Below, piece by piece: positions 1 through 12,297 of a stretch of 64,000 nucleotides of DNA. The notes beneath the pieces are model-generated. The model had not been told where the DNA came from, did no database searches, and saw only the letters and a program-made list of their open reading frames with translations. Each line of letters opens with the position of its first letter. Positions within the stretch are counted from its first letter, which is position 1. Source of the stretch: Piper betle (lineage: Eukaryota > Streptophyta > Magnoliopsida > Piperales > Piperaceae); assembly GCA_033002965.1 (NCBI GenBank), contig JAURVB010013873.1, positions 1 to 64,000 of the forward strand. The letters run 5' to 3'. The position numbers and the translations under genes were made by a program.

Positions 1-164
1 TTGTTTATCATCTTGTCTTAAGGGGTTTTTATGGATATTGAGTTCGTTCCATATTGAGTGGCGGGAGGTTATTAGTAACTTGTATATATGTTAATAGAAG
101 AGTTTTATTCGTTGAACTAGGCTTTTTGAATCACGAGGCTACGTAATACACTATGTGAGCTTTG

Positions 165-535
165 TTTGAGTGTTTAAAGTCTTTTTTGGAGGCCTGAAGG
201 ACCCAGCACTAATTTTGGAGTTTGGGTGGGGCTTAAAGAGACCCAACAAGTGAGTATTAAGTCGAGTTCGGCCCGGGTTTGCCTATGCTTTGGCCAGGTG
301 GGTGCTCGAGTCTGATTTAGGGTTTGAACCCACGCCTCGATGTGTAAAAGGGGGAGTTGTTGGGATTAAAGAGGCCTATGATACTTATTGCGAGGTTCCC
401 TTTTGATTGTTTAAAGGATCCTGAGGGCCTGTGGCAGTATATTGCGAATTTCTTCTGATTGTTTAAAGTCACTTTTGAGGCTCCTGGGCCGAACGATGGT
501 TTCGGAACTTGGGTGGGAGCCTAAAGGGCCCGACA
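165..535 (+). repeat. Small LTR-type repeat pair (possible TRIM)
   Basis: A block ending ACCCAACA at 248 is partly repeated by a 178-bp block at 358-535 that starts TGTTGGGATT and ends GGGCCCGACA. Between them lies a 109-bp spacer ending in a purine run (AAAAGGGGGAG), as expected for a polypurine tract before a 3' LTR. The left block is recognisable only from about 165. No clear primer-binding site or target duplication is visible. A related block lies at 54212-54334. The LTR reading is inference. Confidence 0.35.
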
Positions 536-600
536 ATAGAGAGCATTGATCGATGAGTGTGTTAGGTCGACGAGGTGGCCAGCCACCCGAATATGTGGCG

Positions 601-1067
601 TGACACCTTGCCTGTTTGCTGACCAAAGACCTGGCATTCATCCACTCCAAAGGATATGTGCACTGCACATCTAAGCCCGGTAACATCCTCGTCTCGCCGC
701 CTTCCTCATTGGTGCCACCATGCATCAAGACTGCCGATTTTGGACTTGCCAAGAAGGTGGGAAGGAAGAGTGGCCCTCGAGGAGCCAAGCCAGTAGCATA
801 TGTATGGGTCTTGGATGTGTGGTGCGTGAGATGCTCCCGGGAAAGCGGCTACTGAGTTGCATGGCTGACAGAAAAGGCGTCAATACGCTGCGCCTACCAC
901 CATGGGTATCGAATTATGGAAAAGATTTCTCGAAACATTGCTTTCATGTTGACCCAAGGGCTCGATGGACGGCTGAGGAGCTTCTGCGTCATCCCTTCCT
1001 AAATCTGTTCTCTAACACCAATAATGAGATTCAATTCCATGATTTGAGGAGCGAGCAAAGAGGATGA
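601..1067 (+). pseudogene. MAPKKK-like protein kinase remnant
   Basis: The second half of a Ser/Thr kinase domain is readable. The catalytic-loop region is seen as HSKGYVHCTSKPGNILV, where the usual HxDLKP aspartate is lost. A DFGLAKK magnesium-binding motif follows near 738. After a frame change comes MGLGCVVREMLPGK (the usual DVWxLGC region, near 800) and then a C-lobe end with RWTAEELLRHPFL. This pattern resembles plant MAPKKK17/18-type kinases. The glycine-rich loop, catalytic lysine and alphaC helix are missing upstream, and the APE/activation segment is deleted at the frame change. Readable sequence may continue to about 1180 without a recognised domain. It cannot encode an active kinase. 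Confidence 0.7.
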
Positions 1068-2260
1068 AAGTAGTACAATAAATGCTTTCCTCAATTTCTT
1101 GGGCGATCTTTTCAGTAGTGGCAAAGGTACTGCTACTAGGTGGGATGAATGGTTTGAGAAGAACATAAGGATAACATCATTGACATTTCTTTTGATCATA
1201 TGGATGAAAATCAACATTGACCTCAATATCACTACCTCAATTCAGCTCCAAGAAGCTTAGGAAAGAATATGTTTTATAACGTTGTATTTGATTTTTCCAT
1301 ACTGCTGGATAAAATACTCAATTATTGTAACTTTCGTATATCTACAGCAATGAGTATGAAAACTATTAATTTTACCAATCTCTTTATCAACAAATTATTA
1401 ATCTCAATGATTTGCTAGTTGATAACTAAAAGCCATGTTCTTGCCTGCATAGTGATTGACCGATGTCATCCAATCAAGCTAGTAGTATAAACCCAAGTAA
1501 TCAAAATTTGTCTTTAAATACTAACCTAAAATTATTTGACGGTTTGATTGGGTGGCTAAATGCGTTACTCGAAAATCCAATCGATCAGCCTAATATGAGT
1601 CAAGTCAGGCACCAACAAATTCAATCAATAAAACAGGCATACAAATGAGAAATAATGCCCAAAATATGAAAATTTTTGTTAAAAATGCCATCCGCAATAC
1701 ATTGCCTATGGTCACATTATTCCATTCAAATGTTGTGCTTATAACTTGTCAGTCACATAGAGCCCAATTATCTTTCACGTATAACAATTCCATCAAAATC
1801 TATACATACTTAATAAGGCGACAACCATAGACAAATAGTTTGTATATCAAAACGAGGAAAAAATTATAATCAGCTGTAATTAAGGTCTTACAGCCATTAT
1901 TTGCTATAAGACCTAAATGAGCATTAAGATGTGTATAAATAATAATACCTATTAAGTATTGAATTTTCAAAACTACCGTTGAAGACATTTAATGAATGCT
2001 AAAATGTTATTTGCTAATGGGGAGAAATTATCAATCGAAGAGAAAAAGAAAAGTTTCTTAAAATCTTCTTCAAGTTTTTGTATAACTTCTTATATGTCTT
2101 CCTAGCTCAAATTTGATCAGGGATCATCTACAAATAAGCACCCAAAAAAAGAATAGAAAGGTGGCAAAGAAAATTCAACAACTTCCAAATAGTAGGCACC
2201 CACTCCTTCAAAATTGGCACTTCCTTATCACAAACCAGAAGTAAATTAGAACACTATGTA
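1068..2260. other. Intergenic, no gene recognised
   Basis: AT-rich sequence with only short chance ORFs. No domain, RNA gene or complete repeat was recognised. Confidence 0.6.
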
Positions 2261-2788
2261 TAAGGGTGTTTGTCGGGCCGGGTACCCACGAAACCTAACC
2301 CGACCAAATACTAATTAGTAAGTTTTAGATAATTAATAAAAAGGTTTAGTTCGAGAAAAACCAATACTTGATTATAAATGGTCAGATTTGATAATAAGAT
2401 AATGGATACTTGATACTTGATATCCGATTCCTAAATTACAATTTTACTTACGAAGACTAATATTTTATTAATTTTTATAACTAATATTTGTAATAAAATA
2501 ATCAAATATTTTGATTGTATTAATTTTTAAAATATGTTTTAACTTAATTTCACTTTTTAGAACATGCATTATTATTATATGGTTTGAATTTTTTTCCAAG
2601 CATATAGTTTGAATTGTTTAATGGGAATAAATAGTCGGGTTTGGTTTTGTCTTAATGGTAAATGATCGAATTTGGTATTAGAGGTAAAAAATTAAATGGT
2701 AAATGGTTGGGTTCAATTTGTATATTTAGTATAAATGGTGAATTTAATTTAGATAATACCCGAACAAACTTGATTGATAGGCACTTCA
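2261..2788. mobile_element. Short non-autonomous hAT-type element
   Basis: A 528-bp AT-rich block whose left end reads TAAGGGTGTTTGTCGGGCC and whose right end reads GATAGGCACTTCA, giving weak inverted ends. The interior has scattered copies of ACCCGA and its complement. Flanks CACTATGT (2252-2259) and AACTATAT (2789-2796) match at 6 of 8 positions, a decayed 8-bp target duplication. It resembles the better-preserved element at 11012-11511 in end sequence and composition. There is no coding capacity. Confidence 0.45.
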
Positions 2789-3964
2789 AACTATATCTAA
2801 TATCAACAATTGAAAGCAGATGGAAATAATTAGTTTAAAGGGATGGAATGGTCATCGTAGAAGTAATTAAGAGATAATGAAATTGAATCCTCCGTATCAA
2901 TATTTTAGATATGTGCATGTTTCGGGCGATGACTATACTTCATGATCATTTGATGCAAAATATTGTTACAGATGGAAATATATGCGGAGGTTATGATTGG
3001 TAATTGGAAGTTTGAGCAGGGGTTAAATAGTAGTTTGGGTCATGTTTATTAGTGGTAATTTTTAAATGTTAGAAAATTAAATTGATTTTTTTAAATTGAA
3101 ATTTCTGTCTTCAGTGAAGGGAGCAAAAACTAAAAAAGATAAAAGCCCAAAAGAGAATATCCGTAATCTGTTTTTTATTTCAATGAGTGACGTACGATCT
3201 TCATGAATAGATATATTATATATAAATAAATTTTAGATTAATGTTCATGGTCATTTCCAGAAAAACGGAATATTTTAACCCAATTTTTTATAATAATTAT
3301 ACTAATCTTGATGTCTATTTTAGATATAAATTCCAACTTTTGAAATCTAGTATATTCTAGATATATATTTATTATGGTTCTATTAGTTTCATTTTTTTAC
3401 TTCTTTTGTCACTCGCTAATAATTCCTAATTCCTTTTGTTTTATAATAATGCAAATAAACATAGAGTATAAATTTATTTATACTTGAATTATATTTGACT
3501 TATACCTTTATATATAATTGTTTTTAAAAAATTATTATATTTTAATTAATTAAAATACTACTTGAACTACTTTTTTATTATTATCTACTTAATTTAGTAT
3601 TTTTACTTATTTTTAATTATTAATTTTTGTTATTTGAGAGAAGAAATTTATGGATGACCATCATTAATTTTTTAATGTAACGATTGTTCTTACACTTGAA
3701 CTAATAATAATAATAGTGTTGAAATTTAGAAGCCAATTTAGGCTATGACTCTAATCAAGTTAGTCAATTATCATTTGGGTTTAATTCTAAAATAATTGTA
3801 TTGATATAAAAACCGATATTGCATTAAGTTATTTTTCTTATTTAGAATTCTTATTACTTGGGTTTAATGCATGACATAATTCATGAACCCACAAATTATT
3901 TATGATAACACATTACTTAGTTAGTTAGTCAAGTTAGTTTGACAAGTTAGTTAATCAAGTTAGT
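2789..3964. other. AT-rich intergenic sequence
   Basis: Very AT-rich. Near 3895-3965 a GTTAGTTAGTCAAGTTAG-type short repeat leads into the truncated gypsy LTR. No gene is seen. Confidence 0.6.
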
Positions 3965-4694
3965 TACGAGCAGTGACCAAGAGTACCGATGTCGGGAGCC
4001 GAGCAAGTGGTCGACATGTGGGAAGAAGGTTGCAGCACGGTGAGGTTGAAGTGCCGATCATGCCGATAGCCAGCAACCTATGGTACTGAAAATTGGGTCG
4101 GTACCCAGTGCTGGGACTTGGTGCAGTACGAGCATGCGGCAGTGTCGAGCCAGATAGTGAGCATAATAGCGGCAGCTCACGTGCATGGTGCATGGACGCT
4201 GCCGATCCATATAGTGGCAGCGTGGTGCGTGCTACGTGGGTTCTGCCAATCCAAGTAGTGGCATTCTGACAGGAGCGTCGAGGTTGCTGAGCAGCGTAGC
4301 AGTGCAGCATGGTACAACACGGTGGCAGGGCGTCGGTGGTTGAGGTTGATTGGGAGTGGTCAAACTAGGGTTCGACCATGCAGCGACATGCATTTAAGGA
4401 GTTGGTTATTCTAGGAATTGTCGATAGATATGGATGAGATCTTGGAGAAGATCATGGTATTCCATGAGCGAATGAAGGATAATTGGTGTGAATTAACTTG
4501 GAAAGAATATTCAGGCAATCTTTGAAGATACAATGCTGGCGTGTGGATGAGCATGACAGTGCAAAGATTGTATGAGATATTCTGGAGATCTATTGAGAGT
4601 TAATCCAATTGCAACAAACATGGGGACATGTTTTGTATAAAGGGATAGCCTTTATGTGATATGCAGAGAGGAGAGAAGACGACGGGAGAAGAGC
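3965..4694 (+). repeat. Truncated 5' LTR of the chromovirus
   Basis: This matches 9480-10232 of the 3' LTR, including the shared stretch around the motif GAGATCTTGGAGAAGATCAT. Similarity starts abruptly at 3965 and stops at 4694 inside GAAGAGCATG. Right after that, a 22-bp GCATGGATACATGTTCAGAAGC-type unit occurs twice (near 4692 and 4767). This suggests that the deletion joining LTR to gag left a short duplication. Confidence 0.75.
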
Positions 4695-4899
4695 ATGGAT
4701 ACATGTTCAGAAGCAGCACAACTTTCAAGGGAAAGGCCTCCACATTTTACCGAAGTCAGTAATCAGCATGGATACATGTTCAGAAGCTCTCAGGGAGAGA
4801 GTTGTGCGGCTGGAGGTGTTGATAGGTGGACCTATCGATGCTAGTGATGGGCATACCATCTTGGAGCTACTGCAGTCCCTAAATGAAGGGAGGAGGGAC

Positions 4900-7800
4900 T
4901 TGAGTGCTCAGCTACTGCAGTCCAATATAATGTAGGTTGATACGGCAGAGATGCTGGAGGGTCTCTGGGCTGCTTTTGAGGCGATGCATGCAGATGTAGC
5001 ATTGCTGAAACAGGTCAAGATGATGAAGCCTCAGAACGGTATTGGTGTTGACCAGACTGGCGAAGATAACTCCATTCCGGGCAAGCTCAAGGCTCTAGAG
5101 CCGAAGAAGTTCGAGGGGAATAGGTCAGCCAAGGACCTAGAAAACTTCATCTGGGAAATTCAGGAGTACTTCATGGCTACGAATATACCCGAAGAGCGTC
5201 AGGTCTCTTTGGCCAGCATGTTTTATCAGGGGATACCAAGTTATAGTACAAGACTCGCACCAAAGAGGATGAGAATGCTGGCGACCTAAAATGGAGACTT
5301 GGAATAACCCGAAAGGGGAGCTTCAGGAGCAGTTTTTGCCAACCAACACTACATGGGTGGCAAGGGACTGACTCAAGAGATTGAGATAGTCAAGAACAGT
5401 GAGGGAATACGTCAAGGAGTTCAGCTCTTGTCTTCTTGACATCATAAATATGTCTGAGGAGGATAAGTTGTTTAACTTCATCGCGGGTTTGTAACCATGG
5501 GCACAAATGGAGCTGAAACCACAGAAAGTGCAAGACTTACCTGCACCTTTGGTAGCAGCTGATGCCCTGGTGGACTTTAAACCTATTGGAGGCGTCAAGA
5601 ATGATAGCTTGGGTAAGAAGTTCTAGCCAGGCAAGGGTAGCAATATGAATGGTAGAGACAGGTAGTCAAAATCGAGGCCGAAGAAGAAAGAGTTCAACTT
5701 CAGGGCAGGTAATTACAGCTGGGTAGTAGATATGAAGAAGTCTAGTTGTTTCTTGTGCAATGGGCCACATAGGGCAAAGGAGTGTCTGACTAAGGCTAAG
5801 GTTAGTGCCATGGTGTCACCTAAAGACCCAAGTCAGGAGGAAGAGAGGCCTCTTGCTTGAGCATCTACCCTTCAGATACTCGGGGCATTGAGGGCTAGAC
5901 GTACAACTTCTGGAGGAGCTGACCTGATGTATGTTCCAATTGTAGTGAATGGGAGGAGAGTCTCAGCTCTCATTGATATTGGTGCGATACATAGTTTTTG
6001 TTTAAAAGGGGATGGCTTTGGAGCTAGGGCTGAGGACTAGGACTAATACCAGCAAAATAGGTGGATGGTATTGCCAGAAATGTCAGGGTTTGTCTGGGAA
6101 ACTATTAGGGCCAAATGGACTTAATGGCGATCGAAATGGATGATTTCGACTTGATCATTGGTAATACTTTCATGAGGACAACCGATGTGGGAGTATTTCC
6201 ACAGCTCGAGGGAATACTGATTATGGACAAAGGGGGTGCCATCTTTGTTCGTGGTCAGGGAGGACCTTCGGGGGTCGAGGATCTCACCTTTAGGGGAGAG
6301 CACTTGTCGGCAATGCAAGTGGCTTGGGGATGTAAGCGTGGTGCCTCGACTTATCTTGCAGTGATTGGTAGAGGTCCAACCGGATCGTGTGGTGGCAGTG
6401 CCGAATTTTATGGTGGGATTGCTAGAGGAATATGCCGATGTAATGCCTGCCGAGTTGCCAGATGGGTTACCTCCTAAGACAGGGATCAAACATCGGATCG
6501 AGCTAGTGCTGGGAGCCAGGGCACCAGCTAAGGCGCCATATAGAATGTCGCCAAAGGAACTCATAGAACTGAAAATCCAGCTAGGAGTCTTATTGGAGTC
6601 AAGGAAAATTCAGTCATAGACTGTACCATATGGAGCACCTGTTCTGTTCTAGGAAAAGACAGATGGATCGTTGAGACTATGTGTTGATTATCGAGGGCTA
6701 AATAAGGTAACTATAAAAAACAAGTACCCTGTTCCTTTGATAACTGATCTGTTTGATAAACTTAGTAAAGCTAGAGTGTTTACTAAGCTGGATTTGAGGT
6801 CGGGATATTGGCAAGTCTGGATTGTGTCAGGACAATGTTTCAAGATGATGATGGTCATAAGATATGGGTCTTACGAATTTCTTGTGATGTCATTTGGATT
6901 AACAAATGCTCCAGCTACATTTTGTAACCTAATGAACGATGTCTTCAAAGATTTTATTGACAAGTTCGTGGTGGTGTATCTGGACGACATAGTCATGTAC
7001 AGTGAGTCCATAGAGGAGCACTGGGGTCATTTGAGACAGGTCCTGGATCGGCTATGGGAGAATAAGCTGTTTGTGAAACAGGAGAAGCGTGAGTTCGGCC
7101 TGAGGGAGATCAGCTTCCTAGGCTATCGAATTGGCCAAGGTGAGGTGCGAATGGAGGAATCGAAGGTGAAGGCAATTAGAGAATGGCCGTAGCCAATTAA
7201 GGTGACGGAGTTGAGGAGCTTCCTAGGGTTGGCCAATTACTACGGGAAGTTCTTACGTGGGTGCAACCATGTAGTGTCATTGTTGACTAATCTGTTAAGG
7301 AAGATTCAGTCATGGGCGTGGTTGGAGCCATGCCAGGCAGCCTTTGATAAGCTAAAAGCTTCCATATCATTTGAACCAATACTGAAATTACCGGATTTCA
7401 ATCAACCATTTGAAATAGTGACAGATGCTTCAGATAGAGCCGTGGGAGGTGTGCTACAGCAAGGTGGGCATCGTATAGCTTTCGAGAGCTGGAAGCTGAA
7501 ATAGGCTGAGATGTGATATTCAACCCATGAGAAAGAGATGCTAGTAGTAGTTCATTGTCTCAGAGTGTTAGCGAGTGTACTTGTTGGGATCCAACTTCTT
7601 GGTTATTACTGATAATGTTGCTAATACCTTCTTCAAGACCCAAAGAAGCTATCACCGAGACAAGCAAGGTGGCAAGAGTTTCTAGCAGAGTATGACTTTG
7701 AGTGGCTGCACCAACTGGGTAAGACTAATCAAGTAGATGGTGGCAGCCTTGACAGAGATAGAAATTGAGCTGCTGGGGCAAGTCCGGAAGTTAGCAAAGA

Positions 7801-9130
7801 GGGATACCGAGTACAGGAAATTGGTTGATAGGATCAGCGAGGGACTGGTTCAAAAATATTGGTTGGATGATGGAGTGGTCTACACAAGTGGGGTTCGGTT
7901 GTACATCCCTAATGTTAGGCTGAGATGAAAGCTAATGGAGGAGTCCCACGACACCCAGTGGGCAGGACATCCAGGGAGAGACCGGATGTATGCACTCATG
8001 TCATGAGTGTATTGTTAGTCAAGAATGGAGGCCGATATAGATGCTTTCGTGAAGTCCAATCTAGTGTGTCAGTAGAACAAGGTGGAGAGAAGAGTAGAGG
8101 CTGGCCTGCTGTAGGCTTTACCTACACCAACGAGGCTGTCCGAGCTTGGTTTCGTTAGACTTCGTGTCAGGGTTTCCCAAGGTGAGGGGAATGTCTTCGG
8201 TGTTGGTTGTAGTGGATTGATTCTCCAAGTACATCATTTTTGCAGCAGCACGCTCAGCCGAGTCAGCTACTGATTTGTTCTTCAGAAATGTGGTAAAGAA
8301 TTTTGGAATGCCAATGGACATTGTGAGTGATCGAGATGCCATATTCACAGGATGATTCTGGACGAGTTTGTTCAGGTTACTAGGGAGTAAGCTGTACTTT
8401 TCTACAGCTAACCATCCTTAGTTAGATGGGCAGAATGAAAGGGCGAATGCATTATTGGAGGAGTATCTAAAGCATTTCATCATAGCTAGTCAGGGGAAAG
8501 CTACAAGACTGAGTCCATTTGAGGTTGCAACAGGCCATCAACCTCTTACACCATAGGAGGTTGCTCTACAAGGGCGTGAATGAAGTGTCCAGTTGCATTT
8601 AGGTTTGCTAGGGATCAGCAAGACCTATATGAGGATGCAGTGGATTCTCCGGCTAAGGTGACACTTAGGATGAAGAAATATGTAGACTTGAGAAGAAGGC
8701 TTTTATCATTCAGTGTGGGGGACAAGGTTATGCTGAAGCTCACGCCACAAATCTCGAAGAAGATTAGATGTACCGAGGTGCACAGGGCGTTGGTGCAACG
8801 GTACGATGGTCCTTTCAATGTGGAGAAGGCCATTGGAAGCGTAGCATATCGGTTGAAGTTGCCCGATAGGTACAAGCTTCACCCGACTTTTCACGTAAGC
8901 TTTCTCAAGCCATTCCATGAGGATTTAGTCAATCCAAGGAGAGCTCAACCTAGGAGGGCTCCACTTACAGTTCGGCAATAGTTTGAGGAGAAGGTGGGGA
9001 AGATCTTGGAACACAGGCAAGGTGCTCCAAACACTGGGACAAAGTATCTTATCAAGTGGAAGGGGGAACCGAGAAGTGAAGTGAGTTGGGAAAAGGAGAA
9101 GGACTTGTAGCAGTTCAAAGAAGAATCAAG
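4900..9130 (+). pseudogene. Chromovirus gag-pol, broken
   Basis: The polyprotein is readable only in fragments. Gag lies at 4951-5290 with a CCHC-like knuckle near 5742-5785. Protease has its catalytic region near 5966-6000 as LIDIGAIHSF, with the usual DTGA/DSGA changed to DIGA. RT spans 6671-7190 with YLDD at 6977-6988. RNase H begins near 7405 (VTDAS). Integrase runs from about 7925 to 8560 with an HHCC region followed by core aspartates in LDF and SDRD. The chromodomain at about 8984-9110 contains KYLIKWKGE. Stop codons (for example at 5287, 7190, 8980 and after KDL near 9108) and several frameshifts interrupt it. It cannot supply active proteins. Confidence 0.85.
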
Positions 9131-9191
9131 AAGTATTGGGCATGGCTTAACCCTTCAATGATAACATCGGGTGTCATTGGTGGGGGAGAAC

Positions 9192-10986
9192 TATTACAGG
9201 TGTAACCGTGGGGCGCCTAGGGGTGCTAAGGTTTGGCGGTTATCCCTAGTCATATTGTGTTCAAGACAGGTAGTTGGTGCTATCCGGGTGGTGAAACAAC
9301 TTACCAAGTGCTAACCTGTGTTATAGTTGCAGGTAAGGAGTGACCTAGGGTGCATGCTGTGCCGGTGATTGGTGTTGGACAGCATGTAGCGGCATGCCAG
9401 AAAACCTCAGGATGAGTTTGGTGTAGCGGCATGACCAGCTACTGTGATCAAGTAAGTACCGAGCATTGGCAGAGTGAGGTTATGAGCAATGACCGAGTGT
9501 ACCGATGTCGGGAGCCGAGCAAGTGGTCGACCATGTGTGAGCAAGATTGCGGCAGGGTGAGATTGAAGTGCCGATCATGCCAATAGCCAGCAACCGATGG
9601 TACCGAGAATTGGGTAGGTACCCAGTGCCAAGCAGTGCCGGGACTTGGTGTGGTACGAGCGTGCAGCAATGTCGAGCCAGATAGTGAGCAAAATAGCGGC
9701 AGTGTGCATGCATGGTGCATGGGCGCTACCAATCCATATAGCGGCAGCATGGTGCGTGGAACGTGGGTTCTGCCGATCCAAGTAGTGGCATTCTGATAGG
9801 AGCGTCGAGGTTGCTGGGCAGTGTAGTGGTGCAGCACTGTGTGTGCACATGGTTGGGCGTCAGTGGTTGAGCTTGATCGGGAGTGGTCTAAGGGTCAAAC
9901 TAGGGTTCGACCATGCAGCGACGTGCATCTAAGGAGTTGGTTATTCCAGGAGTTGCCGATAGACATGGATGAGATCTTGGAGAAGATCATGGTATTCCAT
10001 GAGCGAATGAGGGAGAATTGGTGTGGATTAACTTGGAGAGAATATTCAGGCAATTTTTGGAGATACAATGCTGGCATGTGGATGAGTATGATGGTGCAAA
10101 GATTGTATGAGATATTCTGGAGATCTATTGAGAGTTAATCCAATTGCAACAAACATGGGGACGTGTTTTGTATAAAGGGATGGCCTTTATGTGAAATGCA
10201 GAGAGGAGAGAAGACGACTGGAGAAGAGCATGTGCATTCTTTGTGAAGGAGAATAGCCTGGATCGTGCAAGGAGACAACTTGGGCTGCTGCAGCCAATTC
10301 GTGGAGTTCAAATTGGAACCACAAGTGTGACGACTGCAAAGTGTTGGTCGACGAGTCTGCCTTTAGGATTAGGTGCACGTCTTTGTCGTGTTACAACATA
10401 CCTGCTTTCTAGACTAGAGAATTGCATGTAAAAAAGGTCGATGTAGGGGGATCAACTTGGGGGTTGTGTGTGAGGATTGATTTGAGTAGAGAGGCTCATT
10501 GTTCTCACAGCCTCTTAGGGAGTTGAGGGGCAAGATCGTGGGGTTGCATGTCCACGACTTAAAAGTGGTCCAATGAGTGATCACTTGTAATTTCCTTTGT
10601 TCATAGAGTTGAAATAAAGGTTGGGTGGATTCCCGTAATTGTGTGTGGTGTGAACATCGGGTTTGGGACAAAGGGGTTGGGCCTGTGATTCTAGTGCTAA
10701 GGCAGGGTGATCGGTGTTCGTGGTGTGACATACTAGGGGCATTTGGCGAGTTGTCTGTTGCTGTGATCTGATCGACGGTACCGGTAGTCAAAACCAGCAG
10801 CGCTAGGCAGTTGGGCGTGGTGTCGAGCTGGCGTGCTTGTGTTCACAAGGGAAGCCATCAGCGTGCTGCTACAAATAGCAATACAAGGCTGCTCACAGTG
10901 GTAGGCAGGTGTTCCCAGGAAGGGAATACGCCACACGGGACAGGATTTAGGGTGAAAATTTTGGGCTCTAAATTAACCCCGTGACA
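9192..10986 (+). repeat. 3' LTR of the chromovirus
   Basis: It follows a polypurine tract (GGTGGGGGAGAAC, about 9178-9190). The start TATTACAGG is probably a changed TGTTACAGG, and the end is placed at CCCCGTGACA, giving about 1.8 kb. The 9480-10232 part is repeated in the 5' remnant. ORFs of up to about 130 codons on its minus strand also occur in the 5' remnant and are not taken as genes. The right border is an estimate. Confidence 0.6.
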
Positions 10987-11011
10987 TTGACCAAGTCACC
11001 AAAGCCAAAAC

Positions 11012-11511
11012 TAGTGGTGCCCTATCCGACTTGACCAAACCCGAATAGACCAAATTTTGTATCCATATAATCAAATTTGGTTTTAGGATACCGGGTACTC
11101 GTTTTATAATGGTTGGGTTGGGTATCGGATAACGATTATCCGGTACCCGATTTTAATAATATAATTTTTTTATAAAGATTATATTTAATATAATTTAAAC
11201 TTTATTATAGAGATATATGTGTTTATATGTAAAATTAATATGTTTTCAACTTTATTTTTTGTATTATCCCATTTAACCACCTCATTTTTTAGATAATTAT
11301 TTCTAAATAAGTTTTTATAGTGTATTTAATTTAATATTTTATAACATAATTGGGTTTTAAATAGTCAGATTCGGGTTTGACAAATGAGTTTAGGTTAGTT
11401 CGAATAATAATAGTTTAAGTGGTAGATAGGTCAGGTTTGGTACGTAAACTTAAGGTAATTAACGGTTGGTATGAGTAATACCCGACCAAACCAGGGCAAT
11501 AGGCACTTCTA
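11012..11511. mobile_element. Short non-autonomous hAT-type element with 8-bp TSD
   Basis: A 500-bp AT-rich element with inverted ends TAGTGGTGCCCTAT and, reversed from the right end, TAGAAGTGCCTATT. Flanking 8-mers GCCAAAAC (11004-11011) and GCCCAAAC (11512-11519) match at 7 of 8 positions, as expected for hAT target duplications. The interior carries CCGGGTACTCG and ATTATCCGGTACCCG-like motifs also seen in the element at 2261-2788. No coding capacity. Confidence 0.6.
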
Positions 11512-12289
11512 GCCCAAACCCTCATCTCATTATCTCATATGAAACCCATAAAAATTATATATAGCATTACGATGAGGAATCACATATAAATTAACTCAAA
11601 GGTAACTTCAAATGTAGCTAAGTTCAAAGATAACACAAGAGATTTTATCTTCTAGGGATATTAAACTCAAAAGTAAAAATGTGGTTAAATGACCTATGTG
11701 AAGCAAGATATGATAAAACAACTACTTAATATTTAACACCCTGATTGGCCCGAAGAACAGACTAAATCTTGATGTTATAATTCGAAAAACTATTTGTTAG
11801 TCTACCAGCATACAAATATTATAGTCTCAATCCTTAAAGAAGCTTAAAATGGTGATCTTATAATAATTACATACATAATGCGTATTGATCATACCACTAT
11901 AAAAAGATTCTTATAATTTAAGACTCTTTATATGAGCGCCTTAAGTTACAAGAGAGGTATCATCTCCCCTGTAATTAGTAGCGTTACTTTATAGATGCAA
12001 TGCCGCAACTGCCGCCATTTCACTTAATAACTTAATTGCCCCTATGTTCACATAAAAAATAATTTTTTAGTTTAAAAAAATTAGCTTTAATTGAGAGAAA
12101 CAAAAAATAATTTTATTTATTTTCTTAAAAAAAGAATAACCACCGTTCTACCCGCCCCCATCGCGATCCAAATACATACCACTGGGGCAGCCCAATTAGG
12201 CCTCGCCCATATATCTCGCCTCACCCGAGGTGCTGCCGCCTTCTGACCCTGCCAACTCTGGCCACTTGCAAGCAGGGGTCAATTCTTCT
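11512..12289. other. Intergenic, no gene recognised
   Basis: Mostly AT-rich. A moderately GC-rich stretch at 12140-12290 sits just left of the next element. No coding signal was identified. Confidence 0.55.
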
Positions 12290-12297
12290 TGGTGGGG

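Larger units (their letters stand above)
3965..10986 (+). mobile_element. Ty3/gypsy chromovirus (Tekay/del-like), decayed
   Basis: An LTR retrotransposon on the plus strand: truncated 5' LTR, decayed gag-pol and full 3' LTR. Domain order is gag, zinc knuckle, protease, reverse transcriptase, RNase H, integrase and a C-terminal chromodomain. Integrase after RT places it in Ty3/gypsy, and the chromodomain places it in the chromoviruses. The zinc knuckle spacing (CFLCNGPHRAKEC) is typical of the Tekay/del group. The 5' LTR lacks its first about 270 bp and its 3' half, and the primer-binding site and gag start are deleted too. Because the 5' edge is missing, target duplications cannot be tested. 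The right border is inferred from an LTR-like ...CA end. Confidence 0.85.

Noticed and set aside
3960..4310. 116-codon minus-strand ORF, similar to one at 9448-9837
   Set aside because: It is explained by the two being LTR copies of one gypsy element. No domain.
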